DNA of 64,000 bases. It comes from BD2-11 sp965221785 (GTDB lineage Bacteria > Gemmatimonadota > Gemmatimonadetes > Longimicrobiales > Gaopeijiaceae). This document shows, in pieces, positions 33,367 through 42,143 of the stretch; position 1 is the first letter of the stretch; each line of letters begins with the position of its first letter. Under the pieces are notes generated by a model that saw only the letters and a list, made by a program, of their open reading frames with translations, was not told the origin of the DNA and did no database searches. The translations under genes and the position numbers were made by a program. The DNA lies in contig CBDCSR010000003.1 of assembly GCA_965221785.1 (NCBI GenBank), forward strand, positions 2,480,001 to 2,544,000, read 5' to 3'.

Positions 33367-33908
33367 CTTGCGCTCCGGTCGGTGTCGCCTGCCGCGGGCC
33401 CGAGCTCTGCCAGCCGACTCTTCAGGAAGCGCTGCAGGATGCGGTAGGTGAGTCCCCATACTGGATGGCCCTCGACCCGGTAGCAGGGAAACTCGCGCTC
33501 TCCCGCGGGCGTTTCCACCGCCACCGCCGAGCGCGCCGCGGGATCGCCGAGGTCGGCGACGGGCACCCAATAGACGGCCGCGATTTCGGCGCTGGCCACG
33601 CGCGCGCCGGAGCCCTCCGGGAGGAGGAACACGAAGGGCGCGATCACCAGCCGGGGAATCGCCCGCGAAGTCGGCTTCAGGTCGGGGAGCCGGCCCAGGA
33701 GCGTGCCTGATCGGGCAAGGTCGATCCCGACCTCCTCCCGCGTCTCCCGCACCGCGGTCTCGCGGAGATCGACGTCCTCCGGATCCCGGCGCCCCCCCGG
33801 GAGCGCCATCTGCCCCGACCAGGGATCGTGCGGCGAACGCGCCCGGCGCACCAGCAGAAAGACCGGTTCCGGATCCCGGCGCACCACGAGCGCGACCGCC
33901 GCCTGCAT
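33363..33908 (-). CDS. NUDIX hydrolase, CoA pyrophosphatase-like
   Basis: About 181 residues. The Nudix box appears as ALPGGRRDPEDVDLRETAVR followed by ETREEVGID, with the REtREEvG core intact and Asp in place of the first Glu. PHDPWSGQMALPGG is typical of the NudL/CoA-pyrophosphatase group, and the LPDLKPTSRAIPRLVIAPFV stretch fits too. ATG 33908 has GGAGG at 9 nt; an upstream in-frame ATG at 33932 has weaker signals. Confidence 0.85.
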   Translation of the reverse strand: MQAAVALVVRRDPEPVFLLVRRARSPHDPWSGQMALPGGRRDPEDVDLRETAVRETREEVGIDLARSGTLLGRLPDLKPTSRAIPRLVIAPFVFLLPEGSGARVASAEIAAVYWVPVADLGDPAARSAVAVETPAGEREFPCYRVEGHPVWGLTYRILQRFLKSRLAELGPAAGDTDRSAR

Positions 33909-33939
33909 GGCCGCACCGCCTCCGGCCGCCATCCCGCCG

Positions 33940-36804
33940 CTAGCTTACCACCCGTCTCTTCGTCCGGGGGCCGTCCTTCTGCAGCAGGTACGGGACCCCC
34001 TTGGTGATCCAGTCGGGTGCCGGGTCGCCCTTCAGGTAGTGCCCGAACCACTCCAGGATGCGGCTCTGGTAATCCAGCTGGTTGGGCTCCTCGGCCAGCC
34101 CGTGATTCTCGCCCTCGTAGACCAGCATCACCATGTGTTTCCCGGCGCGGCGCGCGGCGTTGTAGAACTCGACCCCCTGGTTGAACTCGACGGCGCCGTC
34201 CTCGGTGCCGAACATCATCAGCAGGGGCGTATCGAGGTTCTCGATGTGATGGACGGGAGAGTTGTTGAAATAGGAGTCCCAGTCCTCCCACCAGGGCACC
34301 TGCATGCGTCCCTGGCTGATCTCGAAGATGCGCGCGTCGGTGCCCCCGCTGTTCCAGTAGAACGACAGGTACATGCTCATGAGGTTGGTGAGAGGCGCGC
34401 CCGCCACGGCGCTCGCGAACAGGTTGTCCTGGGTGACGAAGAAGGTCGTCTGGTAGCCGCCCCAGGAGTGCCCGATCAGCCCGATCCGCTCCGGGTCCAC
34501 CAGCCCGGTCTCCAGCACGGCAGCCACCGCCGGGCGGAGCGTCTCCACGTTGGACTGTCCCGGCCGGCGGTCGCGGTAGACGACGTCCGGGCGGAAGACG
34601 AAGTATCCCTCGTGGGTCCAGATCTGCTGGTTGTAGTAGCGCGTCGGATCCGGCACCTGGTACTGGTGCAGGCCCTGTGACAGCAGCTCGTAGTGATAGA
34701 CGATCATCGGGTACTGCCGTCCCGGCTCGTAGTCCGCGGGATAGGTCAGCGCTCCCTGCAGGCGCCGTCCCCACTCGTTCTCGTACTCGACGAGCTCGGT
34801 CCGTCCCCAAGCATAGTCGTCCTGGAAGGGGTTGGTGCGCGTGACCTGGCTGGCGTCGTCGAGATCCGGCCCGGTCGCGAAGTAGTCCGGGGAATCGTCG
34901 AAGCGCTCGCGCCGGAACACGAAGACGTCGGCGTCCCGGGCCTTTCGCAGAGCGCCGCCGAAGGAGCCGTAGGAGGCATCGTCCCAAATCAGGGACTCGG
35001 GGTCCTGGCCGGGGCGGGCCCGTGAGAATCCCGCCTCCTTGGTCCACTGCCCGTAGTTGGAGTAGTAGATGGGCTCGCCGGCATCGAAAGCCTCGGCTTC
35101 CCGGTCCGGCTGCATGGCGCGGTAGCGCACTTCATCTTCCGCGCCCCGGGTCAGGCGGCGGCCGCTCGAACCGTCCGCCTGCACTTCCCAGACGTCCCAG
35201 CGGTCGTTGATCAGCACGGACTCGTCGTCCTCCGTCCAGCCGGCCAGCCCGAACGCGGGCATCTGCTCCCGGGTCGGGGTCAGATCGAGATTGACGAACG
35301 TCCCGCCCAGCCCCCCCGTGATGTTGCGCGTCTCTCCGCTGGAGAGGTCGTGGCTCCACCAGTCCTCGCCCTCGAACCACACCGCGTAGCGGCCCTCCGG
35401 ACTTCCCTGAGCCCCCAGGGTGATCCGCTCCCGGACCAGCGACTCGGCGCCCGTGCCCGTATCCACCGCGTAGAGGTCGTAGAACTGCTGGCTGAACATC
35501 GCGTCCACGTCGTAGGGGGTCTCGTCGCGGTTGAGGACGTGGCCGCCTCCCTCGAGCAGCGTGGTCTGGTCGGCGCGGTCGCCGCCGAGCATCAGGACGC
35601 GCCCGTCATCCAGGTGCCACGCGGCGATCTGGCTGCGCTGCCGCAATTGGCGCTCGCGCACCCTCTGCTGAGGCACCGGATCGACATCCAGGGTGTGCCA
35701 GATCTCGACGCCCGCCCGCTCTTCTTCCTCGTCGTCGTCTGCCTCCCCCTCGTCTCCTTCGCCTTCCTCATCTTCCTCGCCCTCGGCATCGTCTTCCCCG
35801 GTATCGCCCTGCTCCTCGTCGCTCTCGGTGTCATCGCCCTCGTCCGCGCCGGCCTCCTCATCTTCCGGCACCGGAATCCGCTCCTGATAACCGAGAAAGA
35901 GGATGGATCCGTCATCGGACCAGGACGGCGAGCGGTGCTCGACCACGCGCTGTCCGGGAAGCAGCGCCGGGGACTCACGCGGATCCAGGACCAGCGCCTC
36001 GCCGTCACCGTCGTCGAGGTTCCGCCACGCCAGCGCGACATGCGCCGTGTCGTCGTGCTCGTCGTCGGTGTAGGTCTTGAGCACGGCCAGATCCGCCGCC
36101 TCTTCGCGCCAGGAGAGCTCGCGGTACTCGGCGTCGTCCGTGTCCAGCGAGCTGATGCGGCCCGACTCGGGATCGTAGAGGCGGACCCCGTTGCCCACGC
36201 GGTCTTCGGTATCGACCGTCATCGCCAGCAGATGTCCCTCGTCCTGCCACGCGAGCGCCGCGACGTTGCCGAAACTGATCGAGGTGCCCGAAGCGAGAGT
36301 CCGCACGATGGCGTCCGCTCCGGCGGTCTCCTGCTCTTCGGGCTCGTAGCGCCGCAGCGCGAGATGGCGCCCATCTCCCGAGAACGAGAAGGACGAGATG
36401 TCTTCAATGGTCTCCTGCTCGCCCGTGCGCAGGTTCAGCAGCCCCATGTCGTTGCGCACCGGCTCGCGACGCTCCTGCAGCGCCTCCCGCTCGTCGGGCG
36501 AGATTCCGATCACGTAGGCGAGCCAGGCCCCGTCATCGCTGAACTGCGGGCTCCGGCCGAAGGGCACCACCACCACCGAGTCGGAATCGGTGCGGTGGAT
36601 GCGCAACTCGGCTTCGTCGTTCACCCGGCTGATGCCGACCGCGAGCCAGAGGCCGTCGGGCGAGAGCGTCACCTGACCCAGGGTCTCCCACTGGCCGTAG
36701 TCGTCGGGGGTGAGCGTGGGCTTCTGTTGCGCAACGGCGTCCGAAGTCAGCAGGGCGGCTGCAGCCGCGAGAAGCAGGAAGCGAAACGGGGATGTGGCAT
36801 TCAT
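33940..36804 (-). CDS. S9 family peptidase (prolyl oligopeptidase-like) with acidic insert
   Basis: A 954-residue secreted serine peptidase. The signal peptide ends DAVAQQ. An N-terminal propeller spans about residues 25-680. The alpha/beta hydrolase domain has IGLIGHSWGGYQTTFF (nucleophile Ser), MFGTEDGAVEFNQ (Asp) and YEGENHGLAEEPNQ (His). An insert of about 55 residues between propeller blades (about 320-375) is almost entirely Asp, Glu and Gly, unusual for the family. ATG 36804. Confidence 0.88.
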   Translation of the reverse strand: MNATSPFRFLLLAAAAALLTSDAVAQQKPTLTPDDYGQWETLGQVTLSPDGLWLAVGISRVNDEAELRIHRTDSDSVVVVPFGRSPQFSDDGAWLAYVIGISPDEREALQERREPVRNDMGLLNLRTGEQETIEDISSFSFSGDGRHLALRRYEPEEQETAGADAIVRTLASGTSISFGNVAALAWQDEGHLLAMTVDTEDRVGNGVRLYDPESGRISSLDTDDAEYRELSWREEAADLAVLKTYTDDEHDDTAHVALAWRNLDDGDGEALVLDPRESPALLPGQRVVEHRSPSWSDDGSILFLGYQERIPVPEDEEAGADEGDDTESDEEQGDTGEDDAEGEEDEEGEGDEGEADDDEEEERAGVEIWHTLDVDPVPQQRVRERQLRQRSQIAAWHLDDGRVLMLGGDRADQTTLLEGGGHVLNRDETPYDVDAMFSQQFYDLYAVDTGTGAESLVRERITLGAQGSPEGRYAVWFEGEDWWSHDLSSGETRNITGGLGGTFVNLDLTPTREQMPAFGLAGWTEDDESVLINDRWDVWEVQADGSSGRRLTRGAEDEVRYRAMQPDREAEAFDAGEPIYYSNYGQWTKEAGFSRARPGQDPESLIWDDASYGSFGGALRKARDADVFVFRRERFDDSPDYFATGPDLDDASQVTRTNPFQDDYAWGRTELVEYENEWGRRLQGALTYPADYEPGRQYPMIVYHYELLSQGLHQYQVPDPTRYYNQQIWTHEGYFVFRPDVVYRDRRPGQSNVETLRPAVAAVLETGLVDPERIGLIGHSWGGYQTTFFVTQDNLFASAVAGAPLTNLMSMYLSFYWNSGGTDARIFEISQGRMQVPWWEDWDSYFNNSPVHHIENLDTPLLMMFGTEDGAVEFNQGVEFYNAARRAGKHMVMLVYEGENHGLAEEPNQLDYQSRILEWFGHYLKGDPAPDWITKGVPYLLQKDGPRTKRRVVS

Positions 36805-36932
36805 GGTGTACTTCTCCTGGTGTCCTCCCGCCTTTCGCCGGGAGATTCTACTCTGGTTTTCGTTCGATTGAACGCATCGCGCTGTGTGGATGGACACTTT
36901 CGCCTTGCGCAAAGTGGCGGACCGCGGCGTCG

Positions 36933-37049
36933 CTATGACACGGCACCGCCGGAGAGCGCCTTCACCAGCCGGTACAGGAACTCCTGGCCCTCGAAGAAGC
37001 TCTCGACGCCGATGCGCTCGTCGCGGCCGTGGGCACGGATGTCCGCTGA
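36933..37049 (-). pseudogene. C-terminal fragment of an M20-type peptidase
   Basis: 38 codons reading SADIRAHGRDERIGVESFFE then GQEFLYRLVKAL and a stop. HGxDERI(G/P)VESFxEGxEF is a common C-terminal signature of M20 peptidases. Upstream the frame meets a stop within a few codons and no other part of the gene is present. It is a relic lying between the S9 gene and the small membrane protein. Confidence 0.6.
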
Positions 37050-37250
37050 CGAGGAGGTTCTTCATGTCGGGAAGACTCCGGTTGTCGGACTTTGGGTGGG
37101 TCGGAATACGGGGATCCGGCGGGCCGGAATGCAGGGTTTGGAAGGTGCCCGCGGGGGCTGCGTCAGGCAAGCGGATCGTCCGTGTGCGGATCTCCCCTGC
37201 GGGGCGGCCATCCGGAACCGCCGGACCGGCACGCCGGTAGGATCGCGCTA

Positions 37251-37532
37251 ATGAGAGATTTCATCACCTTCATGATTACGATCTTCGCCGTGGGCTGGGG
37301 TTCGGCCGTGATCTACACGGTGCTGCGCTTCTTCTGGACGAGGCAGAACCGGAGTGCCCTTCTGCGCGGCGACGAGCGCATGCTTGCCGCGATGCGCGAA
37401 GACCTGGATTCGCTTGAGACCCGGCTCGCACGGGTCGAGGACGAGACTCGTTTTGCGGCCGAGTTGCGGGGCCCCCACGTCCCGGAGCAACTGGATCCGG
37501 GAGAAGGGCGCGCACCACCTGCGGGGGGTTGA
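37251..37532 (+). CDS. Small membrane protein with coiled coil (PspB-like layout)
   Basis: 93 residues: one N-terminal helix (FMITIFAVGWGSAVIYTVLR), a basic segment, and a coiled coil (MREDLDSLETRLARVEDETR). The order resembles phage-shock protein B, though I see no firm homology. ATG 37251 has little Shine-Dalgarno. The frame is open upstream but without protein-like sequence. Confidence 0.6.
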   Translation: MRDFITFMITIFAVGWGSAVIYTVLRFFWTRQNRSALLRGDERMLAAMREDLDSLETRLARVEDETRFAAELRGPHVPEQLDPGEGRAPPAGG

Positions 37533-37548
37533 ACAGGCGAAAGCGGGA

Positions 37549-39429
37549 TCAACCTCCCGGCACCAGCCTGCGGTGCTCGAACCCGGCGCGCGTGTGGGCG
37601 ACCAGCTCCAGCCGGCCCTCCAGCAGGTCGTGCATGAGGCGCGTGGTGAGCGGGACCGCGCGGGTCACCTCGGCGATGTCCGGCCCGGCCAGGCGGAGCA
37701 CCACCACCCCTCCCCCCTCCCCGTCGGCCGCGGGGGTCCGCCGCAGGACCACCCCCAGCGCGTCCTCCGGCTCGACCCCCGCAAGCGCGATGCGGTACGA
37801 GAGCGTGCCGGTCGGCAGGTCCAGCAGGAAGGCGCCGTCAACGCCCCCCTGCGGCGGGTCGAGCGCGACCAGCACTGGATCCGGCGGGCGTCCCCGGTCG
37901 AGTGGCGGCGTGCGCAACGGTGCCCGCCGTTTCGGGCCGGCCGTCTCGAGCGCGTAGGCGAAGCCGACCAGGCGGGCGTCGTCGAGCGCGCGGCCGAGCA
38001 GTTCGAGCCCCGCCGGCACCTCCGTCTCGGTGAACCCGGCCGGCACGGTGAGCGCCGGCAGCCCGGTGTTCGCGCTCAGCGAGCAGGTGGAGCCGACCGG
38101 GGCAGCCCCGATAAGCGCCGTCTCCCGGCGCATGGTCGGGTAGGCGAGCGCGTCCAGCCCCATCTCGTCCATGAAGCCGACCACCGCCTCCCGCAGGGCA
38201 CGCCGGCGGGCCATCGTCTCCTCGTACTCGTCCGTCGGCCGCTCCGTTCGGGCGATGCGCCGACGAAAGTTGGCGTCCAGCGCCTCGTGGTGCAGGCCGG
38301 CCTCGACGATCTCCTCGAGCGTCGACACCGGAGCGTCCGGGACCCCGGACAGGTAGTCCATCAGATCGAACTTGAACTCCAGGTCGATCAGCCCGGTGTT
38401 GGCGAGCAGGCTGTCCAGGTCGGGGATGGTCACGTCCACCACCTCGGCCCCCAGCGAGTCCATCCCGGCCAGGGCGGCGCGCACCACGTCCGTGATCCGC
38501 CCCCCGCCCCCGCCTTCCTCCAGCCAGTCGGCCAGCACGCCGATGCGGGCACCCTGCAGCGCGGCCGGGTCGAGCGCGGCCTGGAAGTCCGGTACGCCGC
38601 GCCCCTCCAGCACGGCCGTGGCCGGGTCCGCCGCGTCCGGCCCGACCGTCGCGTCCAGTGCGATCGCGAGATCGGCGATGGTGCGCGCGAGCGGGCCGCC
38701 GGTGTCCTGCGAGTGCGAGAGCGGCAGGATGCCGTCGATGCTCGACAGCCCCTTGGTCGGCCGCAGCCCGAACAGGTTGTGCACCGCCGCCGGGATGCGG
38801 ATCGACCCGCAGGTGTCGCTCCCCCACCCCACCGCCGCGAAGCTGGCGGCGACCGCCGCCCCGGTCCCCCCCGAGCTCCCGCCCGGGTTGCGCGCGGGCT
38901 CGTAGGCGTTGCGGCTCTGCCCGCCCAGCGAGCTGATGGTGGTGATTCCCGCAGCCAGCTCGTGCAGGTTGGTCTTCCCCACGATGACCGCGCCCGCCTC
39001 GCGCAACCGCGCCACCTGGAAGGCGTCGTCCGGCGGCATGAGCCCCGAGAGCGCCAGGCTCGACCCGGTGGTCGGCATCCCGGCCACGTCGTAGTTGTCC
39101 TTCATGAGCACCGGGATGCCGTGCAGCGGCCCGCGCACCGTCCCCGCCGCCCGCTCCCGGTCGAGCGCGTCGGCCTCATCACCCGCCATGGGGTTCAGCC
39201 GCGTGATCGTGTTCAACTCCGGCCCGGCCACGTCGTACGCCGCCACGCGGTCGAGGTAGAGATCGACCAGTTGGCGCGAAGTGACCCGGCCCTCCTCCAG
39301 CGCCCGCTGCAGCTCGAGGATCGAGGCCTCCGCGATCTCGAATTCGGAGTCCGCGCTCCCGGTTCCGCCACATCCGGCGACGGCAAGCGCGACTACGGTC
39401 AGCAGCGTGCCATCGAATCCCTTGCGCAT
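37549..39429 (-). CDS. Amidase signature family lipoprotein
   Basis: A 626-residue amidase. Lipobox AVAGC near residue 20. The Ser-cisSer-Lys triad is readable: Lys in PVLMKDNYD, cis-Ser in NPGGSSGGTGAAVA and nucleophile Ser in GWGSDTCGSIRIPA. The amidase part ends near residue 510. The extra roughly 110-residue C-terminal domain (DGAFLLDLPTGTLSYRIALA and RLMHDLLEGRLELVAHT) looks like a CHRD-type beta domain. Probably cleaves amides outside the cell. Confidence 0.88.
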   Translation of the reverse strand: MRKGFDGTLLTVVALAVAGCGGTGSADSEFEIAEASILELQRALEEGRVTSRQLVDLYLDRVAAYDVAGPELNTITRLNPMAGDEADALDRERAAGTVRGPLHGIPVLMKDNYDVAGMPTTGSSLALSGLMPPDDAFQVARLREAGAVIVGKTNLHELAAGITTISSLGGQSRNAYEPARNPGGSSGGTGAAVAASFAAVGWGSDTCGSIRIPAAVHNLFGLRPTKGLSSIDGILPLSHSQDTGGPLARTIADLAIALDATVGPDAADPATAVLEGRGVPDFQAALDPAALQGARIGVLADWLEEGGGGGRITDVVRAALAGMDSLGAEVVDVTIPDLDSLLANTGLIDLEFKFDLMDYLSGVPDAPVSTLEEIVEAGLHHEALDANFRRRIARTERPTDEYEETMARRRALREAVVGFMDEMGLDALAYPTMRRETALIGAAPVGSTCSLSANTGLPALTVPAGFTETEVPAGLELLGRALDDARLVGFAYALETAGPKRRAPLRTPPLDRGRPPDPVLVALDPPQGGVDGAFLLDLPTGTLSYRIALAGVEPEDALGVVLRRTPAADGEGGGVVVLRLAGPDIAEVTRAVPLTTRLMHDLLEGRLELVAHTRAGFEHRRLVPGG

Positions 39430-39511
39430 GGAAACTCCTCGGTGTGGGACGCGATCTCTCGGCAGATCGCGCCAGCGATAGGACTACAACCGCGACAGAT
39501 GCGTCGGCACG

Positions 39512-40285
39512 TCAGGCGCCGGCCTCGCCTCCCGGCTTCCGCAGCAACGCCCCCTTCCCACCCACGCGAACGAACGGCAGATCGTGCCGGTCGATGAATT
39601 CGCGGCAGGCCTGCAGGGCGCCGTCGCACCAGGCAGGCTCGACGCAATCGTCCAGAACCACGCCGCCGCCGGGAACGATCCGGGGCCAGAGGGCTTCCAG
39701 CGTCACGGCCGTGGGCAAATAGAGGTCTACGTCCAGAAACACCGCTCCGATGGGGCCGATCTCGTCCCAGTTCACCTTCGAGCAATCGCTCTCGATGATG
39801 TGGTAGTTGCGGTACCCGAGCCGGGCAAGGCTGTAGTCGAAGACGCGCGCGCTGCCGTATGAGTAGTCGGAAAGCTCTCGGGCGCGCTTGCGTCGGTTCT
39901 CAACCTCATAGTCGATGCTCTCCCGGGTGAAACCGGCGAAGGTGTCGACGAACACGACCGTCCGGGGATCACCGGTGGTCCGCAGATGCTCCAGGAGAAA
40001 AACCGAGGTGTCTCCCCGCGCCACGCCGATCTCCACGATCGCGCTTCCGGTGCCGCGGGTAGCGTCGATCAGCCCGATCATTGCCGAGAGTTCGCCCGGG
40101 TCCACCCAGTAGCGGTATTCGGGAAGCATCGCGTTGCGGAGACCGGGCAGCCGGTAGACGATGCGCTTGACCATGGTCATGAGCCCGCGCGCCCGGCGGT
40201 TCAGGATGCGTATCAGCGAAATCGATGCGCCCACACCGGGGCTCCGTGGCACCCGTGGCATCGTTGGGGTCGGGGAGGAAGGCAT
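39512..40285 (-). CDS. TylF/MycF-like class I SAM methyltransferase
   Basis: About 257 residues. SAM motif I is AIVEIGVARGDTSVFLLEHL; VVFVDTFAGFT, the acidic IGAVFLDVDLYLPT and VLDDC follow, as in macrocin O-methyltransferases. These act on sugar hydroxyls of glycolipids or natural products. No biosynthetic cluster surrounds it. The start is uncertain: ATG 40285 was chosen, while GTG 40327 is an alternative with a GGAAGG upstream. Confidence 0.8.
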   Translation of the reverse strand: MPSSPTPTMPRVPRSPGVGASISLIRILNRRARGLMTMVKRIVYRLPGLRNAMLPEYRYWVDPGELSAMIGLIDATRGTGSAIVEIGVARGDTSVFLLEHLRTTGDPRTVVFVDTFAGFTRESIDYEVENRRKRARELSDYSYGSARVFDYSLARLGYRNYHIIESDCSKVNWDEIGPIGAVFLDVDLYLPTAVTLEALWPRIVPGGGVVLDDCVEPAWCDGALQACREFIDRHDLPFVRVGGKGALLRKPGGEAGA

Positions 40286-40515
40286 GGTGCGGGGATTGGA
40301 GGTTGAAGGAGGTTCGCGCGCGTCCACGAAGATGCGCGCCTTCCATGATTACAGGAAACATATGCATCAGGCCATCACTCCGGATCATGACCCGCCGCCT
40401 CTCCCGCGATTTCACCGTCGTCGCGTCCGAGCGATACCGAACAACACCCGAATATCGGTGTATAGGGAGGTGAGCCAGTAACCGATCATCCCAGAGCCCC
40501 CGGAATCAGACGACC

Positions 40516-41976
40516 ATGTCCGCTGCCGCCGCTGCTCCAGTCGCACCTGCCCCGGTTCCTCCTTCGCCCACTCCCCCCACCTCAGGCCAGACCGCTTCGA
40601 GCGCGCTCGTCCCAACCGCGCCGACTTCGATCACGCCCATCTCCACAGGGTTCAACCCCGACATCGATCCCCTCGGCGACGAGATCGCCCTTCTCTGCGC
40701 CCACATCACCGCCGCCACCTACCGGCTTCTCTGCCTGCTGAGGGTCTACGACGCCGAAGAACGCTGGCAGGGATTCCGCTCCTGCGCTCACTGGCTCTCC
40801 TGGCGCACGGGAATCTCCCTCGGTCCCGCCCGCGAGAAGTTGCGCGTGGCCCGGGCTCTGCCCGCCCTGTGCCTCATCCCCAAAGCCTTCGCGACGGGTG
40901 AGATCTCGTACTCGAAGGTGCGGGCCCTGACCCGCATCGCCGACGCCGAGAACGAGGCGAAACTCCTCGACTTCGCGCGCCACGGCACCACCGCGCACGT
41001 GGAACGCATGGTCCGGCATTGGCGCCGCCTGGACCGGGGCGACGCCTCCGAGGCCGCCCGTGCGGAGCGCCGCGGCCTCTCGGTGTGGCTCACCGACGAC
41101 GGCAGCTACGAAGTGCGGGGCCGGCTCAACCCCGAGGTGGGCGCCCTGCTCCTCAAGGCGCTCGAGGTGGCGGAAACCCGGCTCTACCGCGCCGAGCGCG
41201 ACGCCGGAACCGAGCACCGGACGACGCCGTTACAGCGCCGGGCCGATGCGCTGGGACTGTGGCTCGAAGAGCGCGTGCAGCCTCAGGTGCAGCTCGTGGT
41301 CCACTCGTTCGAAGGCGGCGAGCACCGGGAGCAGGAAGAGCCGGAACAACAGGGGGAGCATGAGAAGCAGCAACAGGACGCGTCGGTCGTTCTGGTCACG
41401 GAGGAGGGCTCGCGCGTTTCAGCTGAAACGTCTTCGCGGCTCGTCTGCGATGCCGAGGTCGTGCCCATCGCGCGGGCGGGCGACGGCTCCGTGCTCGATG
41501 TCGGGCGCCGCAGGAGGACGGTGGGCTGGAGGCTGCGCAAGGCGCTCGAGGCCCGCGACGGCGGGTGCCGCTTCCCCGGATGCGAGTCGCGCGCGCGCAC
41601 GCACGCCCATCACATCACGCCGTGGGCCGAGGGTGGAGAGACCGCGATGAACAACCTCGTGCTCCTGTGCCCCTTCCACCACCGCGCGGTCCACGAAGGG
41701 GGCTGGCGGGTGGAGATGGACGAGTCGGGAGCCCCGCGCTTCCTCAACCCGCTGGGCGTTCGGCGGCCCGTGGTGCCCGCCTCCCCGGACATCGGCGGCC
41801 TGGTGCCGGGCGATGGCTCGGCACTCGCCGTGCAGGACTTCGGTCTGGGGCGCTGGCACGGGCAGGACGGCATCGACGCCTGGACCGGCGACTCGCTGTG
41901 GACAGGCGAACGCATCGACTGGGGCTATGCGATGGTGTGCCTCTGGAGGGAAGGAGAGGACGCTACGCCACGCTGA
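40516..41976 (+). CDS. DUF222 / HNH endonuclease domain protein
   Basis: A 486-residue protein. The N-terminal DUF222-like helical region covers SCAHWLSWRTGISLGPAREK to about residue 250. A Glu/Gln-rich low-complexity spacer (about 275-295) follows. The HNH nuclease near 350-400 has CRFPGCESRART, HAHHITPWAEGGET and LCPFHHRAVHEGGW, with zinc cysteines and catalytic His intact. Such 13E12-type proteins are multicopy in actinobacteria, and their function is unclear. Confidence 0.85.
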   Translation: MSAAAAAPVAPAPVPPSPTPPTSGQTASSALVPTAPTSITPISTGFNPDIDPLGDEIALLCAHITAATYRLLCLLRVYDAEERWQGFRSCAHWLSWRTGISLGPAREKLRVARALPALCLIPKAFATGEISYSKVRALTRIADAENEAKLLDFARHGTTAHVERMVRHWRRLDRGDASEAARAERRGLSVWLTDDGSYEVRGRLNPEVGALLLKALEVAETRLYRAERDAGTEHRTTPLQRRADALGLWLEERVQPQVQLVVHSFEGGEHREQEEPEQQGEHEKQQQDASVVLVTEEGSRVSAETSSRLVCDAEVVPIARAGDGSVLDVGRRRRTVGWRLRKALEARDGGCRFPGCESRARTHAHHITPWAEGGETAMNNLVLLCPFHHRAVHEGGWRVEMDESGAPRFLNPLGVRRPVVPASPDIGGLVPGDGSALAVQDFGLGRWHGQDGIDAWTGDSLWTGERIDWGYAMVCLWREGEDATPR

Positions 41977-42143
41977 ACCCAGCGGCTGCGGTTGACGGGG
42001 ATGCGGCAAGGAGGCGCGCGCTGTTGGCTCGCCCGCGGGTGGTTCTGCCGAAACCCGAGTGCTTCGCTAGAATCATGGTGTTCCCAGCAGACGCCATGAG
42101 TTGCCCGAAGTGTCCAGTCGTACCCCCCGACCCCGTAACTGCC

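Noticed and set aside
35350..37251. 633-codon plus-strand frame including a serine-rich stretch
   Set aside because: The serine run is the complement of the Asp/Glu tract in the S9 peptidase, so it is not a gene.
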